Source: an uncultured Oscillospiraceae bacterium (GTDB taxonomy: Bacteria > Bacillota > Clostridia > Oscillospirales > Acutalibacteraceae). From it: DNA of 18,959 nucleotides. Below are positions 1 through 7,138 of this stretch, piece after piece. Under the pieces are notes generated by a model, which was given only the letters and a program-made list of their open reading frames with translations, searched no databases and was not told the DNA's origin. Both the position numbers and the translations under genes were made by a program. The DNA lies in contig UQVI01000013.1 in NCBI GenBank assembly GCA_900544515.1, positions 1 through 18,959 of the forward strand, given 5' to 3'. The first letter of the stretch is position 1; each line of letters starts with the position of its first letter.

Positions 1-22
1 ATACAATATATAAAGCGTACAT
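1..22 (-). CDS. 5' end of a gene cut by the window edge
   Basis: On the minus strand a GGGAGGG ribosome binding site stands six bases before an ATG at position 22, which opens a frame reading MYALYIV before the window ends. It lies 20 bases downstream of the metallophosphoesterase stop codon, on the same strand and with no terminator between, so the two are probably co-transcribed. Seven residues are too few to assign any family. The call rests on the ribosome binding site and the operon-like spacing. Confidence 0.5.
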
Positions 23-42
23 ATTTTTCCCTCCCTGATAAA

Positions 43-1134
43 TTATCCGAAAAATAATATCATAAGTATAACAATAACGGCTATTATACCTAATCCGATA
101 AAGAATTTTATGGCTCTTGTAACAGCGTCAAACATATTTGTCGGCATAATCTGGAACATTGCATATTTGAATGGCTCTTTTACCTTGTTTCCCACAATAT
201 CCCTGAATCTTAAATCATATGTATTCAGTGTGCCGTTTTTATTCAGCTCAATGATTCTTACACCTCTGTCCTTGCCGGGACCGTATACGTGAAAGCCTGC
301 ACCCTGTGTGTAGCCAAGATCAATTCCGTCAACCTTTCCGTTAAAGGAGTTGTTGTGGTCGTGTCCGAAATAAACACCGAGAACCTCACCTTTTTCTTTA
401 AAGGCCTCAAATTCACCACTGTTTTCCTGTGGATCAGCAGGGGATTCCTTCATAAATCCGTCTGCGTTTACTCTGTCGGGATTGAGAACGTAAAATCTGT
501 TTGCGTGGGTACGGAAACCTCTCACAGCGCCCTTTGTACCTTTTTTTACCTCTGTAAGCAATTCAAATATTTCACATACAGGTATGTGCTGAATCACAAC
601 TGACGGAATGAGTTTTCCGTATTTCTGTTCATAGCTGTCTCTTGTTTTTCTGTACCAGTCAATCTGATTCTGATGTATATGATCATAGCCTACCTTTAGG
701 CTTGAATGGCTGTCAATGAGATAGAGCAGGAATTGAATCTCATCGTTATCCCATATTTCGATAACGTGGTTTGCAACACCGTCAATTCCCTCTGCACTCT
801 CTCCGATAAAGTAATCAAAGCTTTTGTATATTTCAAACTGCTCGGCATTGGTCAGACCAACCTGTCTGTCGTGATTTCCAAAGCAGACAGTAAAAGGTAT
901 TTTGCGGTCTCTGACAGGATGGGTCAAAGCGGATAGGATTTCAGTAACCTTATCTTTATTGCCCCTGAAGTTGCTTTTGCCCCAAATCTGATCACCTGAG
1001 TACACAACTAAGTCAGGTTTTTCACGATCAAGAGCGGCAGTGATTAAATCCATTGTATCAGGACTTACCTTAGAACCCTCCTGTGTGTCGGCAATCTGCA
1101 TAATTTTAAAGGTATCATTTTTAAATTTCAGCAT
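43..1134 (-). CDS. Tail-anchored metallophosphoesterase (calcineurin-like)
   Basis: A 363-residue phosphoesterase of the calcineurin/purple-acid-phosphatase fold, expected to use two metal ions to hydrolyse a phosphate ester; the substrate is unknown. Visible motifs are D16-T-Q18, GDQ at 47-49, GNHD at 86-89, His183 in IQHIP and GHDH at 257-260. The first motif is normally DxH; here the histidine is glutamine, as I recall for a related bacterial subfamily. There is no signal peptide, but residues 343-362 form one hydrophobic helix followed by a single glycine, so the enzyme is probably anchored by its C-terminus with the catalytic domain in the cytoplasm. The longest frame starts at a GTG at 1146, but GAGGTG lies nine bases before the ATG at 1134, so I chose 1134. 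A partial gene follows on the same strand. Confidence 0.85.
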   Translation of the reverse strand: MLKFKNDTFKIMQIADTQEGSKVSPDTMDLITAALDREKPDLVVYSGDQIWGKSNFRGNKDKVTEILSALTHPVRDRKIPFTVCFGNHDRQVGLTNAEQFEIYKSFDYFIGESAEGIDGVANHVIEIWDNDEIQFLLYLIDSHSSLKVGYDHIHQNQIDWYRKTRDSYEQKYGKLIPSVVIQHIPVCEIFELLTEVKKGTKGAVRGFRTHANRFYVLNPDRVNADGFMKESPADPQENSGEFEAFKEKGEVLGVYFGHDHNNSFNGKVDGIDLGYTQGAGFHVYGPGKDRGVRIIELNKNGTLNTYDLRFRDIVGNKVKEPFKYAMFQIMPTNMFDAVTRAIKFFIGLGIIAVIVILMILFFG

Positions 1135-1157
1135 AGATTTTTTCACCTCTTATTTTA

Positions 1158-1186
1158 ATTTTAACACATCTTTTTCTTGACTGCAA
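1158..1186 (-). promoter_or_regulatory. Probable promoter of the metallophosphoesterase gene
   Basis: Reading the minus strand, TTGCAG (1186-1181) and TAAAAT (1163-1158) are separated by 17 bases, about 24 bases before the chosen start codon. Its -35 box overlaps the -35 box of the divergent tRNA promoter. Confidence 0.5.
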
Positions 1187-1205
1187 CTTTAAGTGTAATT
1201 ATAAT
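1177..1205 (+). promoter_or_regulatory. Sigma-A promoter of the tRNA-Arg gene
   Basis: TTGACT (1177-1182), 17 bases, then a perfect TATAAT (1200-1205). The predicted transcription start near 1212 lies about five bases before the mature tRNA end, as expected for a stand-alone tRNA unit. Confidence 0.85.
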
Positions 1206-1216
1206 ATAGATAATAC

Positions 1217-1292
1217 CTGCCTGTAGCATAAGGGCTAATGCATCAGATTCCGATTCTGACGATTGGGGGTTCGAATCCCTTCAGGCAGACCA
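1217..1292 (+). tRNA. tRNA-Arg, anticodon CCG
   Basis: A complete 76-base tRNA with encoded CCA. The acceptor stem is CTGCCTG (1217-1223) paired with CAGGCAG (1282-1288), with discriminator A1289 and CCA at 1290-1292. The D arm has a four-pair stem GCAT/ATGC. The anticodon arm pairs TCAGA with TCTGA around the seven-base loop TTCCGAT, giving anticodon CCG at 1250-1252, which reads the arginine codon CGG. The variable loop is short (five bases). The T arm carries the TTCGAAT loop on a stem with two G-U pairs. It is flanked by its own promoter and terminator and is therefore a single-gene unit. Confidence 0.95.
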
Positions 1293-1295
1293 CAC

Positions 1296-1329
1296 CTGCG
1301 GTGAGTACATTGTATCATCGCAGTTTTTT
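1296..1329 (+). terminator. Terminator after tRNA-Arg
   Basis: CTGCGGTGA (1296-1304) pairs over nine positions, one of them G-U, with TCATCGCAG (1315-1323) around a ten-base loop, followed directly by six T residues. Confidence 0.85.
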
Positions 1330-1364
1330 AAATATAAACTCTTTATAACATTTCGGAAAAACAA

Positions 1365-1393
1365 TTGATATTATATCCGTAATAAGCTATGAT
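1365..1393 (+). promoter_or_regulatory. Candidate promoter of the radical SAM operon
   Basis: TTGATA (1365-1370), 17 bases, then TATGAT (1388-1393). The predicted start near 1400 leaves a very short leader, with the ribosome binding site almost at the 5' end of the message, so an alternative upstream promoter is possible. Confidence 0.45.
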
Positions 1394-1413
1394 TCAATTA
1401 AGGAGGGATGTTT

Positions 1414-1953
1414 ATGAAAAACAATAAGGAAAAGCGTAAAATATTAAAAGTAAGACCATTTAATATGGCTAATTTTTCAGGTGGATCCGGTTATCTTGTA
1501 TTTTCATTGATATATCAGGCTGCGGCAATCCTTCCTGCTATGATTATAATTTGGTTTTCCTCCTTGCTGAAACTTCCGAAGCATTATGGATATGAGGTTA
1601 TAGATACCGGCAAAGCAGCCAAAAGATATTATGCAGTGTCAATACCTATATGCGTTGTTTTAATTGTTATTGGTATTGCTTTGGCGTGTTATTCTAATTA
1701 TGGTACATTCAGAGAGTATTGGATAGAAATACTTTTTGTAGGAATTACACCGACCGTTTGTTTGTTTTTTATAATGCGTTTCTGCCATAAGAAAATAGTT
1801 GCAGATGGAAAAAGCGTTGTATCAATGGTAGTATTATCGTTGGTGTTGATGGTGTTTGTTCTTTTAGGTGTATTATTGATTTCAGGTCTGCTTCTCGACC
1901 CGATATTAACATCAATTGCTGATGAAAAATGGTATGCAGAACATGGTTATTAA
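1414..1953 (+). CDS. Four-helix membrane protein, unknown family
   Basis: A 179-residue integral membrane protein that I do not recognise. It has a basic N-terminus, then hydrophobic segments at about 27-50, 73-94, 103-123 and 135-160, and a short hydrophilic tail. With an even number of helices both ends should be on the same side, probably the cytoplasm given the basic start. No catalytic motif is visible. AAGGAGG at 1400-1406 is seven bases before the ATG at 1414; the in-frame ATG at 1408 is too close to it. The coding region overlaps the following radical SAM gene by 11 bases, which implies translational coupling and a shared role such as transport, anchoring or immunity. That role is inferred from position only. 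Confidence 0.75.
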   Translation: MKNNKEKRKILKVRPFNMANFSGGSGYLVFSLIYQAAAILPAMIIIWFSSLLKLPKHYGYEVIDTGKAAKRYYAVSIPICVVLIVIGIALACYSNYGTFREYWIEILFVGITPTVCLFFIMRFCHKKIVADGKSVVSMVVLSLVLMVFVLLGVLLISGLLLDPILTSIADEKWYAEHGY

Positions 1954-3007
1954 AACAAGACGCGAAAAATTCGGTGGTATTATATTTTTTGAAAAGCCCG
2001 GCTTTGTCGGATATGTGAATAACGCAATGGCGGATGCCTTAGGCATAAAGAAAAATGAAAAGGCACATTATATGGACAATGTTATGTCCTCTCCCCTTGA
2101 TGCACATTTTGCTGTTACAACAAGGTGTAATATGTACTGCAAGGGCTGTTATAATACAGTGAAAAGTGATAAATGTGTGGATATTGATTTGGATAAGGCA
2201 AAGCGTATTATTGATAAGCTTGCAGAATTATCAGTGCTGTCTGTTTCTTTCGGCGGCGGAGAGCCGACACTGTATCCGCATATTATAGAGCTTGCGGAGT
2301 ATACACGTTCAAAAAATATCCTGCCGAATATGACAACAAACGGCTTGACAATGAATGACGAGTTTGCAAAGAAGTGCTGCGTTTTCGGCAATGTGCATTT
2401 CAGTATACATAAGTCGTCAGATGTTGAAATTGCCTTTAATGCTGCAAAAATTTATAAAAAGAATACAGGCAAAAAGGCAGGACTGAATTTACTGATTACT
2501 ACCGAAACCTATCCGCTTTTGGAGAGTATTGTCAGACGTGCCAATCAATCTGCATTTAACAAAATATTGTTTTTGAGGTATAAAAGAACATCAAAAAATA
2601 CGGATATTAACGATTTGCCTATGGATGATATGATGCCGGAGGTGTTTGATAGGTTAAAGGTTTTGTCAAAGAAAAGCAGATTGATGTTTCTGTTTGACTG
2701 CTCGTCTCTGCAGGAGCTTGCTTATTCAAAATCCGTTAGTGTCAATATGCTGAAAAAGGTTGACGCCAATGGCTGTCTCGGCGGAAATATGTATATTGCA
2801 ATAGATGTGAATGGTAACTATAAGCCCTGTTCATTCTGGAATGAAACCTTCGGAGATGCAGAGTATCTGAATTTTGACAACTGGATGAATAATGAAAAAT
2901 TAATTGCTTTCAGAAACTACAGGGCATCTTCAAAATGCAGTGATTGTGAGTATATGGAAGCCTGCAGCGGCGGCTGCAGACTGGAATATCTGAACTGCAG
3001 ACGATAG
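1943..3007 (+). CDS. Radical SAM/SPASM domain enzyme
   Basis: A 354-residue radical S-adenosylmethionine enzyme. The CxxxCxxC cluster that binds SAM is C62, C66 and C69 (in RCNMYCKGCYN), and the GGGEP motif is at 104-108. The C-terminal SPASM domain is complete: C278-x12-G-x4-C296, then C332-x2-C335-x5-C341-x3-C345 and a last Cys at 352, the pattern that ligates two auxiliary 4Fe-4S clusters. SPASM enzymes typically modify peptides or protein side chains. The N-terminal 40 residues (KTRREKFGGIIFFEKPGF onward) faintly resemble the start of PqqD-like peptide-recognition domains; this is inference. I chose the ATG at 1943, which overlaps the upstream stop, because no better-placed start precedes it, although its ribosome binding site is weak. 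A small basic protein follows 45 bases downstream. Substrate unknown. Confidence 0.88.
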   Translation: MVIKTRREKFGGIIFFEKPGFVGYVNNAMADALGIKKNEKAHYMDNVMSSPLDAHFAVTTRCNMYCKGCYNTVKSDKCVDIDLDKAKRIIDKLAELSVLSVSFGGGEPTLYPHIIELAEYTRSKNILPNMTTNGLTMNDEFAKKCCVFGNVHFSIHKSSDVEIAFNAAKIYKKNTGKKAGLNLLITTETYPLLESIVRRANQSAFNKILFLRYKRTSKNTDINDLPMDDMMPEVFDRLKVLSKKSRLMFLFDCSSLQELAYSKSVSVNMLKKVDANGCLGGNMYIAIDVNGNYKPCSFWNETFGDAEYLNFDNWMNNEKLIAFRNYRASSKCSDCEYMEACSGGCRLEYLNCRR

Positions 3008-3052
3008 AATAATACCTGCTTTGTATGGGCAGACTATTACTGAGGTGATAGA

Positions 3053-3343
3053 ATGGCAAAGCAGGGAATGAAGCGTCCTGAAAGAACACATACAAAGCCA
3101 CGTAATGATGCTGCTGTCGTACCTGAAATTCAGGGCAAGGCAAAGAACTCAAAGGTGCATGCACGTCCTATTATTGCAGGAACACAGGCACCGTCACAAA
3201 AGGTTTATCATATGCGGCCTGTAGCAAAAAAGGATAATCATTCAGAAAGACCTATTTCAGATGTGTATTCGGTTATTGATACAGATCTGGCAAGAGATAA
3301 CCTGGAAAATGATATAACAGCTGCAGATTTGCAGGATTTATAA
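3053..3343 (+). CDS. Small basic hydrophilic protein, possible partner of radical SAM enzyme
   Basis: A 96-residue protein of unknown function. GAGGTG stands five bases before the ATG, so it is very probably translated. It has no Cys, no Trp and no hydrophobic helix. The first 60 residues are rich in Lys, Arg, Pro and His, and the last 30 are acidic (ending DITAADLQDL), so it looks largely unstructured. Short Arg-Pro elements recur: KRPE at 7-10, HARPI at 36-40, HMRPV at 53-57 and ERPIS at 65-69. It lies 45 bases after the radical SAM gene with no terminator between, and a hairpin closes the unit just after it. It could be the substrate of the radical SAM enzyme, a chaperone or an unrelated small conserved protein; the sequence does not decide. 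Confidence 0.75.
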   Translation: MAKQGMKRPERTHTKPRNDAAVVPEIQGKAKNSKVHARPIIAGTQAPSQKVYHMRPVAKKDNHSERPISDVYSVIDTDLARDNLENDITAADLQDL

Positions 3344-3349
3344 ATTTTT

Positions 3350-3388
3350 AAGAGCAGTTAAGGGAAACCGTACTGCTCTTTATTGTTG
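3350..3388 (+). terminator. Terminator of the radical SAM operon
   Basis: AAGAGCAGT (3350-3358) pairs with ACTGCTCTT (3372-3380) around a 13-base loop; the following tract TATTGTT is only moderately T-rich. It separates the operon from the HAD gene promoter. Confidence 0.6.
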
Positions 3389-3414
3389 CCTGAAACGGCT
3401 CAATATGTTACAAT
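3386..3414 (+). promoter_or_regulatory. Promoter of the HAD phosphatase gene
   Basis: TTGCCT (3386-3391), 17 bases, TACAAT (3409-3414). The predicted transcription start near 3421 excludes a start codon at 3421 and supports the ATG at 3448. Confidence 0.65.
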
Positions 3415-3447
3415 GGCAAGGTGAAGCATTTACATTGTGAGGATAGT

Positions 3448-4086
3448 ATGAGATATAAATACATAATATGGGATTGGAACGGCACTCTTTTTGATGATGT
3501 ACAGATTGGCATTGATGCTATGAATGAGATGTTGAAGATAAAGGGATATGATTATTGTCTTACTACAGAAAAGTACCGTGAAATTTTCGGTTTTCCTGTA
3601 AGTGAATATTATAAGCGTGTGGGATTTGATTTTGATATATTTCCCTTTGATGAGCTGGCACAGCTGTACATAAGTATTTATTCTCCCTTGCAGAACAGTG
3701 CTATATTATTTGCCGATGCACAAATGGTGCTTGACAGGTTTGATGATATGGGTGCAAAGCAGGTTGTGATTTCCGCCTGTGAAAAGAACAGACTTTACGA
3801 GCAGATCAATCAGTTTGATATTATGCATTATTTTTCAGCTGTAATCGGAACAGATGATAATTTTGCCGTCAGCAAAACTCAGCTGGCACAAAAATGGTTT
3901 GAAGAAAATGATATTCATCCAGATGAAGCTGTGTTCATAGGTGATACTGTTCACGATTTAGAGGTGGCACAGAATGTGGGCTGCCGGTGTGTTTTAGTTG
4001 CAGATGGTCACCAAAGCTTTGATTTGCTTAAAGATACAGGAGCAGTCACCGTGAATAAGCTCAGTGAAATTTTTGAATGTTTATAA
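3448..4086 (+). CDS. HAD-superfamily phosphatase, phosphoglycolate phosphatase-like
   Basis: A 212-residue cytoplasmic haloacid dehalogenase-fold hydrolase with a helical cap, similar in size and motif order to Gph-type phosphatases. Motif I is D9-W-N11-G-T, with nucleophile Asp9; the usual second aspartate is Asn, a variant found in many HAD proteins. Motif II is Ser109 (VVISACEKN), motif III is Lys143 (SKTQLA) and motif IV is GDTVHD with Asp166 and Asp170. Residues 15-80 form the cap. The frame is open from a GTG at 3421, but GAGG at 3439-3442 precedes the ATG at 3448 by five bases and the promoter predicts transcription from about 3421. It stands alone between the upstream hairpin and the GH20 promoter. 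Substrate unknown; small phosphoesters such as phosphoglycolate are plausible. Confidence 0.85.
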   Translation: MRYKYIIWDWNGTLFDDVQIGIDAMNEMLKIKGYDYCLTTEKYREIFGFPVSEYYKRVGFDFDIFPFDELAQLYISIYSPLQNSAILFADAQMVLDRFDDMGAKQVVISACEKNRLYEQINQFDIMHYFSAVIGTDDNFAVSKTQLAQKWFEENDIHPDEAVFIGDTVHDLEVAQNVGCRCVLVADGHQSFDLLKDTGAVTVNKLSEIFECL

Positions 4087-4112
4087 TGTTTTGTAAATAT
4101 GTAACAGAAATG

Positions 4113-4141
4113 TTGAGTTTTGATTAAAGTTATGATACAAT
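4113..4141 (+). promoter_or_regulatory. Promoter of the GH20-M28 operon
   Basis: TTGAGT (4113-4118), 17 bases, TACAAT (4136-4141), giving a leader of about 70 bases. A shifted alternative, TTGATT (4120-4125) with TATAAA (4142-4147), overlaps it. Confidence 0.65.
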
Positions 4142-4218
4142 TATAAAAATTATTTATCAATATAGCATAGAACCCTGATAAGGACAAATTATTGACAGCC
4201 GAACAAAAGGAGATTGCC

Positions 4219-5793
4219 ATGATTGATTTAATTCCTATTCCTTATAAGAGTGAAATAAAAAAAGGAAAGTTTATTGTTGATGATGATTTAAAAGTCTGCT
4301 CGGATTTTGAGCTTTCTCTTTTAAAACTTGAAAGGTCCGATGACGGCAGACTGGTGATAAAAAAGGATTCTTCACTTTCTGAAGAGGGTTACGTTCTTGA
4401 TGTTAAAGAGAATTCAATTATAATCCGTGCTTCAAATGAAATCGGTGCCTATTATGCACTCCAGTCACTGCGTCAGATCAGTAGATATGAACTTGGAAAA
4501 AGGAAAATACCCTGCTGTGTAATAACAGATAAGCCAAATTACAGATGGCGCGGTCTGCATCTTGATGAGGCACGTCATTTTTTCGGTAAGGATGAGGTTA
4601 AGAGATATCTTGATCATATGTTTATGATGAAACTCAATGTGTTTCACTGGCATCTTACCGATGATCAGGGCTGGAGAGTGGAGATAAAAAAGTATCCGCG
4701 TCTGACTGAAATCGGCTCGGCGCGTAAATATACGCAGATTAACGGCTGGCGCTCAACCGATATGGTTAAAGAGGAGTGCAGCGGTTATTATACGCAGGAT
4801 GATATCAGGGAGATTGTTGCTTACGCATCACAGCGTGGTATTATGGTTGTACCTGAGATTGATTTTCCTGCTCATGCGGCTGCTGCAATTGCAGCATATC
4901 CTGACCTTGCGTGCCGTAAACTTGACAGGGAGGTTCCCGGTTATTTCGGCAGCACTATTCCTGTAAAGGTGTTTGGCATAAAGGACTGGAACAGAACAAT
5001 CTGTGCCGGTAAGGAAAAGACAATCGAGTTCGTTTTTGATGTTATTGATGAAATATGCGAAATGTTTCCTGCACCGTATTTTCATATCGGCGGTGATGAA
5101 GCACCAAAGGATGAATGGAAGAAATGTCCGCATTGCCAGAAGGTCATTAAAGATAACAATCTGAAAAATGAAGAGGATTTGCAGGGCTGGTTCAATAACC
5201 GTATTCTGGAGCATCTTAAGACGAAGGGCAAGCGGCTTATCGGCTGGAATGAGATTCTTAAGGCGAGGAATCTTGACAAGTCCATTGTTGCACAGTACTG
5301 GACTCCGCAGAGAGACAGGAATGCGGAGAATCACGTGAACAGCGGCGGAAATATCATTATGTCAAATCATCATTCTTTTTATTTTGATATGCCGTACGGC
5401 AAATATCCGCTGAAATATACATATGATTATTCTCCGATAAAGTTCGGAGTGAATGAGGAAAATGTAAAAAATGTGCTCGGTATTGAGGGTGAGGTATGGA
5501 CCGAATGGATTGACGGCAGGGAAAAGCTTGATCTTATGGTTTTTCCGCGTATGCAGGCACTTTCAGAGGTTGCGTGGTCAGCTCCTGAAAATAAGAATTG
5601 GTCTGATTTCAAAGAAAGGCTTGACCGATTCAAAGCATATTTTATGCTGCACAATATCAATTATGCGGTTGACAGTGTGGCATTGCCCAAGAATCCGTTT
5701 GCACGCCTGAATATACAGCTTAAGTTTTTAAAGGGTGATACACACCTTGAGGTTAAACTGAATAAAAAATTAAAAAATAAAGGAGCAAAGTAG
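4219..5793 (+). CDS. Beta-N-acetylhexosaminidase, glycoside hydrolase family 20
   Basis: A 524-residue GH20 enzyme, expected to remove terminal beta-linked N-acetylglucosamine or N-acetylgalactosamine from oligosaccharides by substrate-assisted catalysis. Residues 1 to about 112 form the GH20b-type alpha/beta domain; the TIM barrel runs from about 115 to 480. Family motifs are FHWHLTDDQGWR at 142-153, the catalytic pair Asp293-Glu294 in HIGGDEAP, and EVWTEW at 425-430. There is no signal peptide, so it probably acts in the cytoplasm on imported host-glycan, chitin or cell-wall fragments. AAAAGGAGA at 4205-4213 lies six bases before the ATG at 4219, which I prefer over the upstream TTG at 4192. 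The M28 peptidase starts one base after the stop codon, so the two genes are almost certainly one operon. Confidence 0.92.
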   Translation: MIDLIPIPYKSEIKKGKFIVDDDLKVCSDFELSLLKLERSDDGRLVIKKDSSLSEEGYVLDVKENSIIIRASNEIGAYYALQSLRQISRYELGKRKIPCCVITDKPNYRWRGLHLDEARHFFGKDEVKRYLDHMFMMKLNVFHWHLTDDQGWRVEIKKYPRLTEIGSARKYTQINGWRSTDMVKEECSGYYTQDDIREIVAYASQRGIMVVPEIDFPAHAAAAIAAYPDLACRKLDREVPGYFGSTIPVKVFGIKDWNRTICAGKEKTIEFVFDVIDEICEMFPAPYFHIGGDEAPKDEWKKCPHCQKVIKDNNLKNEEDLQGWFNNRILEHLKTKGKRLIGWNEILKARNLDKSIVAQYWTPQRDRNAENHVNSGGNIIMSNHHSFYFDMPYGKYPLKYTYDYSPIKFGVNEENVKNVLGIEGEVWTEWIDGREKLDLMVFPRMQALSEVAWSAPENKNWSDFKERLDRFKAYFMLHNINYAVDSVALPKNPFARLNIQLKFLKGDTHLEVKLNKKLKNKGAK

Positions 5794-5794
5794 T

Positions 5795-7072
5795 ATGAAA
5801 ATCGCAGATTTTCCACAGTCAGTCATTGATGAAAATGTTGACTATACCGTAAAAGAGATTACCAATGTAATTAAAAAATACGGTCCTCGTGAGTCCGGCA
5901 ATGAGAATTGCCTTGCTGCACAGAAGCATATTAAAAAGGAGATGGACACATTTTGTGACGAAACAAGATTTGAGTCCTACAAAATGGCACCAAAGGCATT
6001 TCTGCACTGGACAAAGCTCGTTTCTGCAGCTATATTCCTTGCAGTTGTTGTTTGCGGTATATTGGTGTTCACAAGTGTAATTACTTTCTTCCTTGCTCAG
6101 TGTATTGTGGGCGGTTTTGTGTTTGTAGGTCTTTTCATAACCGTTATGGAATTTCTTATGTATAAGCAGTTTATGGATCCGCTTTATAAAAAGGTTGAGG
6201 GTCACAATCTTCTCGGTGTAAGAAAGCCGAGAGGCGAGGTGAAGAGAAGAATTATCATTAGCGGACATATTGATTCTGCTTATGAATGGAGACATATTTA
6301 TTATGGTAAAAAGTTCCCTCTTATGACTATCTGTATGGGAGCGACAATCGGCGGTGCTATTATTTCATTTGTACTTGCAGTAATCACGATTATTGCCAAG
6401 TTTGTTGATATGGGCAGCTTTGGTGAATTTATGCTTAACTACAGCTATTATTTCCATTTCTTCACTGCACTTGCAATGATTACACTTTTCCTCTTTGTTG
6501 ATTTCAAAACCATTTCACCCGGTGCAAATGACAACCTTACAGGAACTTATGCTGCTGTAACTGCACTTCGTATGCTGGATATGGCAGGCATTGATCTGGA
6601 AAATACTGAGGTTTGTGCAATGATTACCGACGGCGAGGAGGCAGGACTCAGAGGCTGTAAGCAGTGGGCCAAGGACCATTATGACGAGTATGTAAACAGC
6701 GGCATTGAAACAGCAGTTCTCTGTGTTGATACGCTTACGGATCTTGAATATCTTAATGTTTATAACCGAGATATGACAGGCACTGTTAAGCATAATGCAA
6801 AGTTCAGCCAGCTCGTTATGGATTCTGCTGTTGAATCAGGTCATGATGACCTGAAATTTGCCAATGTATTTTTTGGTTCATCAGACGCTGCTGCATTTAC
6901 ACAGGCAGGTATCACATCAACCTGTCTTGCAGCTATGGACCCTTCTCCTGCAGATTATTATCATAATCGCCGTGACAGCTACGACCGACTTGTTCCTGAA
7001 GCAATTAAGACAGGCTATGAGGTTATCCTTTCAACCATTTTCAATTTTGATGAAAAGGGACTCGGAGATTGA
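5795..7072 (+). CDS. Membrane-embedded M28-family metallopeptidase
   Basis: A 425-residue protein with the metal ligands of M28 aminopeptidases: His158 and Asp160 (SGHIDS), Asp246 (SPGANDNLTG), Glu281-Glu282 (DGEEAG), a probable ligand at Asp312 and His390 (YYHNRRD). Asp364 (SSDAAAF) is a further conserved acidic position. Unlike secreted M28 enzymes it has no signal peptide. It carries hydrophobic segments at about 73-97, 98-118, 177-200 and 219-236. The last two are inserted between the first metal motif and the rest of the active site; as they are two, both halves can lie on the same side, the cytoplasm if the N-terminus is inside. AAAGGAG lies about ten bases before the ATG. It directly follows the GH20 gene and ends at a strong terminator. 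A peptidase role is likely, but the substrate, possibly a glycopeptide or peptidoglycan peptide, is unknown. Confidence 0.85.
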   Translation: MKIADFPQSVIDENVDYTVKEITNVIKKYGPRESGNENCLAAQKHIKKEMDTFCDETRFESYKMAPKAFLHWTKLVSAAIFLAVVVCGILVFTSVITFFLAQCIVGGFVFVGLFITVMEFLMYKQFMDPLYKKVEGHNLLGVRKPRGEVKRRIIISGHIDSAYEWRHIYYGKKFPLMTICMGATIGGAIISFVLAVITIIAKFVDMGSFGEFMLNYSYYFHFFTALAMITLFLFVDFKTISPGANDNLTGTYAAVTALRMLDMAGIDLENTEVCAMITDGEEAGLRGCKQWAKDHYDEYVNSGIETAVLCVDTLTDLEYLNVYNRDMTGTVKHNAKFSQLVMDSAVESGHDDLKFANVFFGSSDAAAFTQAGITSTCLAAMDPSPADYYHNRRDSYDRLVPEAIKTGYEVILSTIFNFDEKGLGD

Positions 7073-7087
7073 TTTAATAAAATATAG

Positions 7088-7133
7088 AAAATTACGCGTT
7101 ATGGATATAAATTCCATAACGCGTAATTTTTTT
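7088..7133 (+). terminator. Strong terminator between convergent units
   Basis: A perfect 18-pair hairpin: 7088-7105 pairs with 7113-7130 around the loop TATAAAT, ending in seven T residues (7127-7133). The A residues on the left side make it usable from the minus strand as well, for the convergent acidic-protein gene that ends at 7139. Confidence 0.93.
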
Positions 7134-7138
7134 GCGGA

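Noticed and set aside
289..603. Open frame of 104 codons on the plus strand inside the metallophosphoesterase gene
   Set aside because: It lies entirely opposite a gene with clear catalytic motifs, has no ribosome binding site and its translation resembles no protein; an antisense shadow.
1916..1942. Earlier start for the radical SAM gene
   Set aside because: It would overlap the membrane-protein gene by 38 bases with no ribosome binding site; the ATG at 1943 overlapping the stop is the simpler coupled start.
3448..4086. HAD protein considered inactive because motif I is DxNGT and not DxDGT
   Set aside because: DWNGT is a common variant in HAD phosphatases and the other three motifs are intact, so loss of activity is not supported.
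4828..5334. Open frame of 168 codons on the minus strand opposite the GH20 gene
   Set aside because: The GH20 motifs on the other strand are unambiguous and this frame has no ribosome binding site or recognisable domain.
5819..6295. Open frame of 158 codons on the minus strand opposite the M28 gene
   Set aside because: The plus-strand frame holds the metal ligands and membrane helices; the minus frame has no supported start.
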